This document shows, in pieces, positions 11,626 to 22,569 of a DNA stretch of 64,000 bases (the first letter of the stretch is position 1; each line of letters opens with the position of its first letter). The position numbers and the translations under genes are program-made. Source of the stretch: Hetaerina americana. Taxonomy: Eukaryota > Arthropoda > Insecta > Odonata > Calopterygidae. The notes under the pieces are model-generated. The model was not told where the DNA came from, ran no database searches, and saw nothing but the letters and a program-made list of their open reading frames with translations. The stretch lies in NCBI GenBank assembly GCA_022747635.1, contig JAKTNV010000176.1:452528-516527 (forward strand). The letters are read 5' to 3'.

Positions 11626-14220
11626 TCCAAACGTATTCCTTGCCAACATAAAATTTTCCATTCAAGTACCTGGATGAGAAATTTTCTGATTAATTTGTTG
11701 CGTTTAGTATTTACCTAAGCGGTTTTTTAAAGCTTAAAATTCATTAAATGAATATTTGGTCGCCTCTCTTCCTTTCAAAGTAGTCGCTGTTATAAAAGTT
11801 TCTATAATATACGTATTTTTTAAACATAATAATATTCCTTCGCAGTCCTGGGAGGAGAAATTTCGCGAATCAATTTTCGTGTATGTTTCTCTCCCAAGTG
11901 CTTTTTTAAAAGCTCTTCATTCATCAAATGAAAATTTGTTCCTTTCTTAACCTTTCAAAACGGTCATTTTTGAGAAAATGGTATCATTTATTCGTATTTC
12001 TTGCAAGCATAAAGTTTTCCAGCCGCATTCCCGGGATGAGAAGTTTCGTGATTCAAGCGACTCGTTTAGTAATTCCCCCGAGGGTTTTTTTGAAAACTTG
12101 TTAGTTTTAATTGTAAATTTGTTTGACTCTATTCATTTCCAAACGGCAGTTATTAAGAAAATTTTCGTATTCAAACGTATTTCTTGCAAATATAAAATTT
12201 TTCTTCCGCAGTTCCGGGATGAGAAATTTTGTGATTCAATTGTGGTGTTTTGATTTTACCTAAGCGGTTTTTTAAAGCTTAAAATTCATTGAATGAATAT
12301 TTGGTCGCCTCCCTTCCTTTCAAAGCAGTCGCTGTAATAAAAATTTTCGTTAATTGGCGTATTTTTTAAAAATAATAATATTTCTCCGCAATCCCAAAAT
12401 GAGAAATTTCGCGAGTCAATTGTCATGTATGTTTTTCTTCCATGTGCTTTTTGAAAGCTCTTCATTCATCAAATGAAAATTTGATCCTTTGTTTACCTTT
12501 CAAAACGGTCGTTTTTGAGAAAATTGTATTATTTATACGTATTTCATACAAGCATAACTTTTTCCAGCCGCACTCTTCCGAAATGTGAAATTTCGTCATT
12601 CAAGCCACTCGTTTAGTTTTTCCCCCGAGGGTATTTTTGAATGCCTGTTAGTTTTAATTGTAAATTTGTTTGACTCATTTCATTACCAAACGGCAGTTAT
12701 TGAGAAAAATTTCGTATCCAAACGTATTCCTTGCCAACATAAAATTTTCCATCCAAAGTACCTGGATGAGAAATTTTCTGATTCAATTGTTGCGTTTAGT
12801 ATTTACCTAAGCGGTTTTTTAAAGCTTAAAATTCATTGAATGAATATTTGGTCGACTCTCTTCCTTCAAAGCAGTCGCTGTTATAAAAGTTTCGTTAATA
12901 TACGTATTTTTTAAACATAATAATTTTCCTCCGCAGTCCAAGGATGAGAAATTTCGCGAATCAATTGTCGTGTAAGTTTTCTTCCCAGTGCTTTTTTAAA
13001 AGCTCTTCATTCATTAAATGAAAACTTGTTCATTTATATACCTTTCGAAACGGTCGTTTTTGAGAAAATAGTATCATTCATACGTATTCCTTGCAAGCAT
13101 AACGTTTTCCAGTAGCAGTCCCGGGATGAGAAATTTCGTGATTCAAGCGACTCGTGTAGTTGTTCTACCGAGGGTTTTTTGAAAGGCTGTTAGTTTTAAT
13201 TGTAAATTTGTTCTCTCTTTTCATTTCCAAAGGGCAGTTTTTGAGAAAATTTTTGTATTCAAACGTATTTCTTGGAAAAAAAATTTTTTTATCCGAAGTA
13301 CCAATTTAAGAAATTTTGTGATTCATTTATGGCGTTTAGTTTTTACCTCAGCGGTTTTTAAAAGCTTAAAATTCATTGAATGAATATTTGATCGCCTCTC
13401 TTCCTTTCAAAGCAGTCGCTGTTATAAAAGTTTCGTTAAAATACGTTTTTTATAAACATAATAATTTTCCTCCGCAGTCCCGGGATGAAAAATGTCGCGA
13501 ATCAATTATCGTGTAATTTTTTCTTCCATGTGCCTTTTTAAAAGCTCTTAATTCATCAAATGAATATTTGTGCCTTCCTTTACCTTTTAAAACGGTCTTT
13601 TTCGAGAAAATGGTATCATCAATACATATTTCTTGCAAGCAAAACGTTTTCCAGTTGCAGTCCCGGGATGAGAAATTTCGTGATTCAAGCGACTCGTTTA
13701 GTTGTTCCCCCGAGGGTATTTGTGAATGCCTGTTAGTTTTTATTGTAAATTTGTTTGACTCTTTTCATTACCAAACGCCAGTTATCGAGAAAATTTTCGT
13801 ATCCAAACGTATTCCTTGCCAACATAAAATTTTCCATCCAAAGTACCTGGATGAGAAATTTTCTGATTTAATTGTTGCGTTTAGTATTTACCTAAGCGGT
13901 TTTTTAAAGCTTAAAATTCATTAAATGAATATTTGGTCGCCTCTCTTCCTTTCAAAGTAGTCGCTGTTATAAAAGTTTCTATAATATACGTATTTTTTAA
14001 ACATAATAATATTCCTTCGCAGTCCTGGGAGGAGAAATTTCGCGAATCAATTGTCGTGTATGTTTCTCTTCCAAGTGCTTTTTTAAAAGCTCTTCATTCA
14101 TCAAATGAAAATTTGTTCCTTTCTTAACCTTTCAAAACGGTCATTTTTGAGAAAATGGTATCATTTATTCGTATTTCTTGCAAGCATAAAGTTTTCCAGC
14201 CGCATTCCCGGGATGAGAAA
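11626..14220 (+). repeat. Mosaic trimers (pieces of several HOR blocks)
   Basis: A starts are at 11739, 12284, 12831, 13371 and 13916. The A-B part at 11739-12140 recurs 2,177 bp (4 trimers) later at 13916. The part at about 12140-13560 follows 6720-8140 at offset 5,423-5,424. From about 13565 (B head ccttcctttaccttttaaaa with ctttttcgag) the sequence follows 33260 onward at offset about 19,694. Each junction lies inside a monomer rather than at foreign DNA. Confidence 0.8.
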
Positions 14221-16084
14221 TTTCGTGATTCAAGCGACTCGTTTAGTAATTCCCCCGAGGGTTTTTTTGAAAACTTGTTAGTTTTAATTGTAAATTTGTT
14301 TGACTCTTTTCATTTCCAAACGGCAGTTATTGAGAAAACTTTCGTATTCAAACTTATTTCTTGCAATTATAAAATTTTTCTTCCGAAGTACCGCGATGAG
14401 AAATTTTGTGATTCAATTATGGCGTTTAGTATTTTCCTCAGCGGTTTTTTAAAGCTTTAAATTCATTGAATGAATATTTGGTCGCCTCCCTTCCTTGCAA
14501 AGCAGTCGCAGTTATAAAAGATTAGTTAATATGCGTATTTTTTTAACATTATAATTTTTCTCCGATATCCCGGAATGAGAAATTTTGCGAATCAACTGTC
14601 GTGTATGTTTTCAAGTGCTTTTATGAAAGCTCTAAATTCATCAAATGAAAATTTGTTCCTTTCTTTACCTTTCATAAATGTCGTTTTTGAGGAAATGTTA
14701 TCTTTATACGTCTTTCTTGCAAGCATATCGATTTCCAGCCGCAGTCCTGGGATGAGAAATTTCGTGATTCAAGCGACTCCTGTAGTTGTTCCCAGAGGGT
14801 TTTTTTGAAAGCTTGTTAGATTTAGTTGTAAATATGTTTGACTCTTTTCATTTCCAAACGGCAGTTATTCAAAAAATTTTCGTATTCAAACGTATTACTT
14901 GCCAATATGAAATTTTTCATCCGAATTACCGGGATGAGAAATTTTGTGATTCAATGTGGCGTTTAGTCCTTACATCAGCGGTTTTTTAAAGCTTAAAATT
15001 CATTGAATGAATATTTGGTCGCCTCTCTTCCTTTCAAAGCAGTCGCGATTATAAAAGTTTCGTTAAAATACGTTTTTTGTAAACATAATAATTTTCCTCC
15101 GCAGTCCCAGGATAAAAAATGTCGCAAATCAATTGTGGTGTAAGTTTTTCTTCCATGTGCTTTTTTAAAAGCTTTTAATTCATCAAATGAATATTTGTTC
15201 CTTTCTTTACCTTTCAAAATGGTCGTTTTTGAGAAACTGGTTCATTTATTTGTATTTCTTGCTAGCATAAAGTTTTCCAGCCGCAGTCCCGGGATGAGAA
15301 ATTTCGTGATTTAAGGAACTCGTTTAGTTGTTCCCCCGAGGGTTTTTTTGAAAGCCTGTTAGTTTAAATTGTAAATTTGTGTGACACTGTTCATTTCTAA
15401 ACGGCAGTTATTGACAAAATTTTCGTATTCAAACGTATTTCTTGCCAACATAAAATTTTTCTTCCGCAGTATCGTGATGAGAAATTTTGTGATTCAATTG
15501 TGGTTTTTAGTTTTTACCTAAGCGGTTTTTGAAAGCTTAAAATTCATTGAAAGAATATTTGGTCACCTCCCTACCTTTCAAAGCAATCGCTGTTATAAAA
15601 GATTCGTTAATATGCGTATTTTTTAAACATAATAATTTTTCCCCGCAATCCCGGGATGAGAAATTTCGCGAATCAATTGACGTGTATGTTTTTCTTCCAA
15701 GTTCTTTTTTGAAAGTTCTTCATTCATCAAATGAATATTTGTTCCTTCCTTTACCTTTCAAAATGGTCGTTTTTGAGAAACTGGTTCATTTATTTGTATT
15801 TCTTGCTAGCATAACGTTTTCCAGCCACAGTCCCGGGAAGAGAAATTTCATGATTCAAGGGACTCGTTTAGTGTTTCCCCCGAGGGTTTTTTTGAAAGCT
15901 TGTTATTTTAGTTGTAAATTTGTTTGACTCTTTTCATTTCAAAACGGCAGGTATTGAGAAAATTTCCGTATTCAAACGTATTTCTTGCAAATATAAAACT
16001 TTCCATCCAAAGTACCTGGATGAGAAATATTTTGATTCAATTGTGGCGTTTAGTATTTACCTCACCGGGTTTTCAAAGCTTATA

Positions 16085-16265
16085 ATTCATTGAATGAATA
16101 TTTGGTTGCCTCTCTACCTCTGAAAGTAGTCGCTGTTATAAAAGTTTCGTTAATATACGTATTTTTTAAACATAATAATTTTCCAGCCGCAATCCCGGAA
16201 TGAGAAATTTTGTCATCAAAGCGACTCGTTTAGTTGTTCCACCGAGGGATTTTTTGAAAGCTTGT
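16085..16265 (+). repeat. A/B hybrid monomer (181 bp)
   Basis: The monomer starts as class A (gttataaaagtttcg, aaacataata) and switches to class B at the shared ttttcc (16179-16184), continuing agccgcaatcccggaatg and tcgtttagttgttcc. It is directly followed by a C monomer, so the local unit is a 363-bp dimer instead of a trimer. Its length is exactly one monomer, which indicates in-register homologous exchange between A and B. Confidence 0.9.
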
Positions 16266-16969
16266 TAGTTTTAATTGTAAATTTGTTTGACTCTTTTCAT
16301 TTCCAAACGGAAGTTATTGAGAAAATTTTCGTATTCAAACGTATTTCTTGCAAATATAAAATTTTTCTTCCGAAGTACCGCAATGAGAAATTTTGTGATT
16401 CAATTGTGGCGTTTAGTATTTACATCAGCGGTTTTTTAAAGCTTAAAATTCATTGAATGAATATTTGGTCGCCTCTCTTCCTTTCAAAACAGTCGCTGTT
16501 ATAAAAGTTTCGTTTATATACGTATGTTTTAAACATAATAATTTTCCTCCGCAGTCCCGGGATGAGAAATATCGCGAATCAACTTTCGTGGATGTTTCCA
16601 AGTGCATTTATGAAAGCTCTTCATTCATCAAATGAAAATTTGTTCCTTTCATTACCTTTCAGAACGGTCGTTTTTGAGGAAATGGTATCTTTTATACATC
16701 TTTCTTGCAAGCATATAGTTTTCCAGCCGCAGTCCCGGGATGAGATATTTCGTGATTCAAGCGACTCGTGTAGTTGTTCCCCCGATGGTTTTTTGAAAGC
16801 TTGTTAGTTTTAGTTGTAAATTTGTTTGACTCTTTTCAATTCCAAACGGCAGTTATTAAATCAATTTTCGTATTCAAACGTATTACTTGCAAATATAAAA
16901 TTTTTCATCCGAAGTACCGGGATGAGTACTTTTGTGATTCAATGTGGCGTTTAGTATTTACCTAAGCGG

Positions 16970-16990
16970 TTTTTATAATTTTTTTTACGG
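16970..16990 (+). repeat. ~17-bp T-rich duplication in C tail
   Basis: The C tail normally reads gcggttttttaaagc, or gcggttttttataattt in a sub-type. Here both tails follow each other: ggtttttataatt, a T run, then acggttttttaaagc. The interval to the next A start is lengthened to 559 bp. The duplicate at 21149-21168 has the same structure. Confidence 0.75.
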
Positions 16991-17184
16991 TTTTTTAAAG
17001 CTTAAAATTCATTGAATGAATATTTGGTCGCCTCTCTTCCTTTCAAAGCAGTCGCTGTTATAAAAGTTTCGTTAATATACGTATTTTTTAAACATAATAA
17101 TTTTCCTCCGCAGTCCCGGGATGAGAAATTTCGCGAATCAATTGTCGTGCATGTTTTTCTTCCAAGTGCTTTTTTAAAAGCCAA

Positions 17185-17230
17185 GAGGTAAAGAAAGGAT
17201 CAAATGAAAATTTGATCCTCTCTTTACCTC
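17185..17230. repeat. Inverted repeat: 20-bp arms (21 with one flanking pair), 6-base loop
   Basis: The left arm at 17185-17204 (gaggtaaagaaaggatcaaa) is complementary to the right arm at 17211-17230 (tttgatcctctctttacctc) with one mismatch; the loop is tgaaaa. In ordinary copies (for example 1615-1660) only atcaaa and tttgat form a 6-bp stem. The left arm has replaced the usual cttcattcat. It is the exact reverse complement of the canonical right arm (tttgatcctttctttacctc), so it was templated from that arm before the right arm changed one base. Confidence 0.92.
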
Positions 17231-20200
17231 TCAAAACAGTCATTTTTGAGAAAATAGTAAAATTCATACGTATTTCTTGCAAGCATTACTATTTCCAGCC
17301 GCAGTCCCGGAATGAGAAATTTCGTGATTCAAGGCACTCGTTTAGTTGTTCCCCCGATGGTTTTTTTTAAGCCTGTTAAATTTATTGTAATATTGTTATC
17401 TCTTTTCTTTTCCAAACGGCAGTTATTGAGAAAATTATTGTATTCAAACGTTTTTCTTGCAAATATAAAATTTTTCATCCGAAGAACCGAGACGAGAAAT
17501 ATTGTGATTTAATTATGGCGTTTAGTTTTTACCTCAGCGGTTTTTTAAAGCTTAAAATTCATGGAATGAATATTTGGTCGTCTCCCTTCCTTGCAAAGCA
17601 GTCGCAGTTATAAAAGATTCGTTAATATACGTATTTTTTTAACATTATAATTTTTCTCCGCTATCCCGGGATGAGAAATTTCGCGAATCAACTGTCGTGT
17701 ATGTTTTCAAGTGCTTTTATGAAAGCTCATCATTCATCAAATGAAAATTTGTTCCTTTCTTTACCTTTCACAAATGTCGTTTTTGAGGAAATGGTATCAT
17801 TATACATCTTTCTTGCAAGCATATCGTTTTCCAGCCGATGTCCTGGGATGAGAAATTTCGTGATTCAAGCGACTCCTGTATTTGTTCCCCCGAGGGTTTT
17901 TTGAAAGCTTGTTAGTTTTAGTTGGAAATATGTTTGACTCTTTTCATTTCCAAACGACAGTTATTTAGAAAATTTTCGTATTCAAACGTATTTCTAGCAA
18001 ATATATAATTTTCCATCCGAAGTACCGGAATTAGAAATTTTGTGATTCAATTGTGGCGTTTTGTTTTTACCTTAGCGGTTTTTTAAAGCTTAAAATTCAT
18101 TGAATGAATATTTGGTCGCCTCCCTTCCTTTCAAAGCAGTCGCTGTAATAAAAATTTTCGTTAATATGCGTATTTTTTAAATATAATAATTTTTCTCCGC
18201 AATCCCAAAATGAGAAATTTCGCGAGTCCGCGAGTCAATTGTCGTGTATGTTTTTTCTTCCATGTGCTTTTTGAAAGCTCTTCAATCATCAAATGAAAAT
18301 TTGATCCTTTGTTTACCTTTCAAAAGGGTCGTTTTTGAGAAAATTGGTATTATTTATACGTATTTCATGCAAGCATACCTGTTTTCCAGCCGCAGTCCCG
18401 AAATGTGAAATTTCGTGATTCAAGCGACTCGTTTAGTAATTCCCCCGAGGGTTTTTTTGAAAACTTGTTAGTTTTTAATTGTAAATTTGTTTGACTCTTT
18501 TCATTTCCAAACGGCAGTTATTGAGAAAACTTTCGTATTCAAACTATTTCTTGCAATTATAAAATTTTTCTTCCGAAGTACCGCGATGAGAAATTTTGTG
18601 ATTCAATTATGGCGTTTAGTATTTTCCTCAGCGGTTTTTTAAAGCTTTAAATTCATTGAATGAATATTTGGTCGCCTCCCTTCCTTGCAAAGCAGTCGCA
18701 GTTATAAAAGATTAGTTAATATGCGTATTTTTTTAACATTATAATTTTTCTCCGATATCCCGGAATGAGAAATTTTGCGAATCAACTGTCGTGTATGTTT
18801 TCAAGTGCTTTTTATGAAAGCTCTAAATTCATCAAATGAAAATTTGTTCCCTTTCTTTACCTTTCATAAATGTCGGTTTTTGAGGAAATGTTATCTTTAT
18901 ACCGTTCTTGCAAGCATATCGATTTCCAGCCGCAGTCCTGGGATGAGAAATTTCGTGATTCAAGCGACTCCTGTAGTTGTTCCCAGAGGGTTTTTTTGAA
19001 AGCTTGTTAGATTTAGTTGTAAATATGTTTGACTCTTTTCATTTCCAAACGGCAGTTATTCAAAAAATTTTCGTAATCAAACGTATTACTTGCCATATGA
19101 AATTTTTCATCCGAATTACCGGATGAGAAATTTTGTGATTCAATGTGGCGTTTAGTCCTTACATCAGCGGTTTTTTAAAGCTTAAAATTCATTGAATGAA
19201 TATTTGGTCGCCTCTCTTCCTTTCAAAGCAGTCGCGATTATAAAGGTTTCGTTAAATACGTTTTTTGTAAACATAATAATTTTCCTCCGCAGTCCCGGGA
19301 TGAAAAATGTCGCAAATCAATTGTGGTGTAAGTTTTTCTTCCTGTGCTTTTTTAAAAGCTTTAATTCATCAAATGAATATTTGTTCCTTTCTTTACCTTT
19401 CAAAATGGTCGTTTTTGAGAAACTGGTTCATTTATTTGTATTTCTTGCTAGCATAAAGTTTTCCAGCCGCAGTCCCGGGATGAGAAATTTCGTGATTTAA
19501 GGAACTCGTTTAGTTGTTCCCCCGAGGGTTTTTTTGAAAGCCTGTTAGTTTAAATTGTAAATTTGTGTGACACTGTTCATTTCTAAACGCAGTTATTGAC
19601 AAAATTTTCGTATTCAAACGTATTTCTTGCCAACATAAAATTTTTCTTCCGCAGTATCGTGATGAGAAATTTTGTGATTCAATTGTGGTTTTTATGTTTT
19701 TACCTAAGCGGTTTTTGAAAGCTTAAAATTCATTGAAAGAATATTTGGTCACCTCCTACCTTTCAAAGCAATCGCTGTTATAAAAGATTCGTTAATATGC
19801 GTATTTTTTAAACATAATAATTTTTCCCCGCAATCCCGGGATGAGAAATTTCGCGAATCAATTGACGTGTATGTTTTTCTTCCAAGTTCTTTTTTGAAAG
19901 TTCTTCATTCATCAATGAATATTTGTTCCTTCCTTTACCTTTCAAAATGGTCGTTTTTGAGAAACTGGTTCATTTATTTGTATTTCTGCTAGCATAACGT
20001 TTTCCAGCCACAGTGCCCGGAAGAGAAATTTCATGATTCAAGGGACTCGTTTAGTGTTTCCCCCGAGGGTTTTTTTGAAAGCTTGTTATTTTAGTTGTAA
20101 ATTGTTGTGACTCTTTTCATTTCAAAACGGCAGGTATTGAGAAAATTTCCGTATTCAAACGTATTTCTTGCAAATATAAAACTTTCCATCCAAAGTACCT

Positions 20201-20267
20201 GGATGAGAAATATTTTGATTCAATTGTGGCGTTTAGTATTTACCTCACCGGGTTTTCAAAGCTTATA

Positions 20268-20447
20268 ATTCATTGAATGAATATTTGGTTGCCTCTCTAC
20301 CTCTGAAAGTAGTCGCTGTTATAAAAGTTTCGTTAATATACGTATTTTTTAAACATAATAATTTTCCAGCCGCAATCCCGGAATGAGAAATTTTGTCATC
20401 AAAGCGACTCGTTTAGTTGTTCCACCGAGGGATTTTTTGAAAGCTGT
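20268..20447 (+). repeat. A/B hybrid monomer, copy in the 4.18-kb duplicate (180 bp)
   Basis: This has the same A-to-B switch as the hybrid at 16085, at ttttcc 20362-20367, and lies in the duplicated segment. It is one base shorter because aagcttgttag is reduced to aagctgttag. Sharing the breakpoint shows it was copied with the block and did not arise independently. Confidence 0.9.
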
Positions 20448-21148
20448 TAGTTTTAATTGTAAATTTGTTTGACTCTTTTCATTTCCAACGGAAGTTATTG
20501 AGAAAATTTTCGTATTCAAACGTATTTCTTGCAAATATAAAATTTTTCTTCCGAAGTACCGCAATGAGAAATTTTGTGATTCAATTGTGGCGTTTAGTAT
20601 TTACATCAGCGGTTTTTTAAAGCTTAAAATTCATTGAATGAATATTTGGTCGCCTCTCTTCCTTTCAAAACAGTCGCTGTTATAAAAGTTTCGTTTATAT
20701 ACGTATGTTTTAAACATATAATTTTCCTCCGCAGTCCCGGGATGAGAAATATCGCGAATCAACTTTCGTGGATGTTTCCAAGTGCATTTATGAAAGCTCT
20801 TCATTCATCAAATGAAAATTTGTTCCTTTCATTACCTTTCAGAACGGTCGTTTTGAGGAAATGGTATCTTTTATACATCTTTCTTGCAAGCATATAGTTT
20901 TCCAGCCGCAGTCCCGGGATGAGATATTTCGTGATTCAAGCGACTCGTGTAGTTGTTCCCCCGATGGTTTTTTGAAAGCTTGTTAGTTTTAGTTGTAAAT
21001 TTGTTTGACTCTTTTCAATTCCAAACGGCAGTTATTAAATCAATTTTCGTATTCAAACGTATTACTTGCAAATATAAAATTTTCATCCGAAGTACCGGGA
21101 TGAGTAATTTTGTGATTCAATGTGGCGTTTAGTATTTACCTAAGCGGT

Positions 21149-21168
21149 TTTTATAATTTTTTTTACGG
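21149..21168 (+). repeat. Copy of the T-rich C-tail duplication
   Basis: This is the counterpart of 16970-16990 in the second copy of the 4.18-kb block, with the same doubled tail. It is a shared derived marker for that duplication. Confidence 0.75.
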
Positions 21169-21362
21169 TTTTTTAAAGCTTAAAATTCATTGAATGAATA
21201 TTTGGTCGCCTCTCTTCCTTTCAAAGCAGTCGCTGTTATAAAAGTTTCGTTAATATACGTATTTTTTAAACATAATAATTTTCCTCCGCAGTCCCGGGAT
21301 GAGAAATTTCGCGAATCAATTGTCGTGCATGTTTTTCTTCCAAGTGCTTTTTTAAAAGCCAA

Positions 21363-21408
21363 GAGGTAAAGAAAGGATCAAATGAAAATTTGATCCTCTC
21401 TTTACCTC
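21363..21408. repeat. Copy of the 20-bp-arm inverted repeat
   Basis: The arms are 21363-21382 and 21389-21408, with the same loop and the same single mismatch as the hairpin at 17185. Both the template-switch event and the later base change therefore preceded the 4.18-kb duplication. Confidence 0.92.
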
Positions 21409-22569
21409 TCAAAACAGTCATTTTTGAGAAAATAGTAAAATTCATACGTATTTCTTGCAAGCATTACTATTTCCAGCCGCAGTCCCGGAATGAGAAATTT
21501 CGTGATTCAAGGCACTCGTTTAGTTGTTCCCCCGATTTTAAGCCTGTTAAATTTATTGTAATATTGTTATCTCTTTTCTTTTCCAAACGGCAGTTATTGA
21601 GAAAATTATTGTATTCAAACGTTTTTCTTGCAAATATAAAATTTTTCATCCGAAGAACCGAGACGAGAAATATTGTGATTTAATTATGGCGTTTAGTTTT
21701 TACCTCAGCGGTTTTTTAAAGCTTAAAATTCATGGAATGAATATTTGGTCGTCTCCCTTCCTTGCAAAGCAGTCGCAGTTATAAAAGATTCGTTAATATA
21801 CGTATTTTTTTAACATTATAATTTTTCTCCGCTATCCCGGGATGAGAAATTTCGCGAATCAACTGTCGTGTATGTTTTCAAGTGCTTTTATGAAAGCTCA
21901 TCATTCATCAAATGAAAATTTGTTCCTTTCTTTACCTTTCACAAATGTCGTTTTTGAGGAAATGGTATCATTATACATCTTTCTTGCAAGCATATCGTTT
22001 TCCAGCCGATGTCCTGGGATGAGAAATTTCGTGATTCAAGCGACTCCTGTATTTGTTCCCCCGAGGGTTTTTTGAAAGCTTGTTAGTTTTAGTTGGAAAT
22101 ATGTTTGACTCTTTTCATTTCCAAACGACAGTTATTTAGAAAATTTTCGTATTCAAACGTATTTCTAGCAAATATATAATTTTCCATCCGAAGTACCGGA
22201 ATTAGAAATTTTGTGATTCAATTGTGGCGTTTTGTTTTTACCTTAGCGGTTTTTTAAGCTTAAAATTCATTGAATGAATATTTGGTCGCCTCCCTTCCTT
22301 TCAAAGCAGTCGCTGTAATAAAAATTTTCGTTAATATGCGTATTTTTTAAATATAATAATTTTTCTCCGCAATCCCAAAATGAGAAATTTCGCGAGTCAA
22401 TTGTCGTGTATGTTTTTCTTCCATGTGCTTTTTGAAAGCTCTTCAATCATCAAATGAAAATTTGATCCTTTGTTTACCTTTCAAAAGGGTCGTTTTTGAG
22501 AAAATTGTATTATTTATACGTATTTCATGCAAGCATACCTTTTTCCAGCCGCAGTCCCGAAATGTGAAA

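Larger units (their letters stand above)
14221..18410 (+). repeat. ~4.18-kb tandem duplication, copy 1 (7 trimers + 1 dimer)
   Basis: A starts 14461, 14998, 15542, 16085, 16448, 17007, 17557 and 18095 correspond to 18651, 19187, 19728, 20268, 20629, 21185, 21728 and 22265 in the next copy. The offset falls steadily from 4,190 to 4,170 bp. The block contains an A/B hybrid monomer, a tail insertion near 16970 and the hairpin at 17185. The first part (14.2-16.9 kb) also recurs at 33.9-36.5 and 43.5-46.1 kb. Confidence 0.9.
18411..22569 (+). repeat. ~4.16-kb tandem duplication, copy 2 (indel-rich)
   Basis: This repeats 14221-18410 monomer by monomer, including the hybrid monomer, the tail insertion and the hairpin. 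The junction with copy 1 falls in a B-class core around 18390-18411. Compared with copy 1 and with the 34-36 kb and 44-46 kb relatives, it has many isolated one-base gains and losses up to about 21.1 kb. Examples are tcggtttttg for tcgtttttg, gccatatg for gccaatatg, ccaacgg for ccaaacgg and catcaatg for catcaaatg. The offset therefore drifts by about 20 bp. Confidence 0.9.

Noticed and set aside
17185..17230. Rho-independent terminator or regulatory hairpin
   Set aside because: The stem is AT-rich, sits inside a satellite monomer, has no following transcription unit, and is fully explained by a quasi-palindrome template switch.
18411..21540. A rapidly evolving or decaying HOR copy
   Set aside because: The differences are mostly single-base indels in short runs rather than substitutions, which looks more like consensus error. 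It is kept as a quality finding rather than a biological one.
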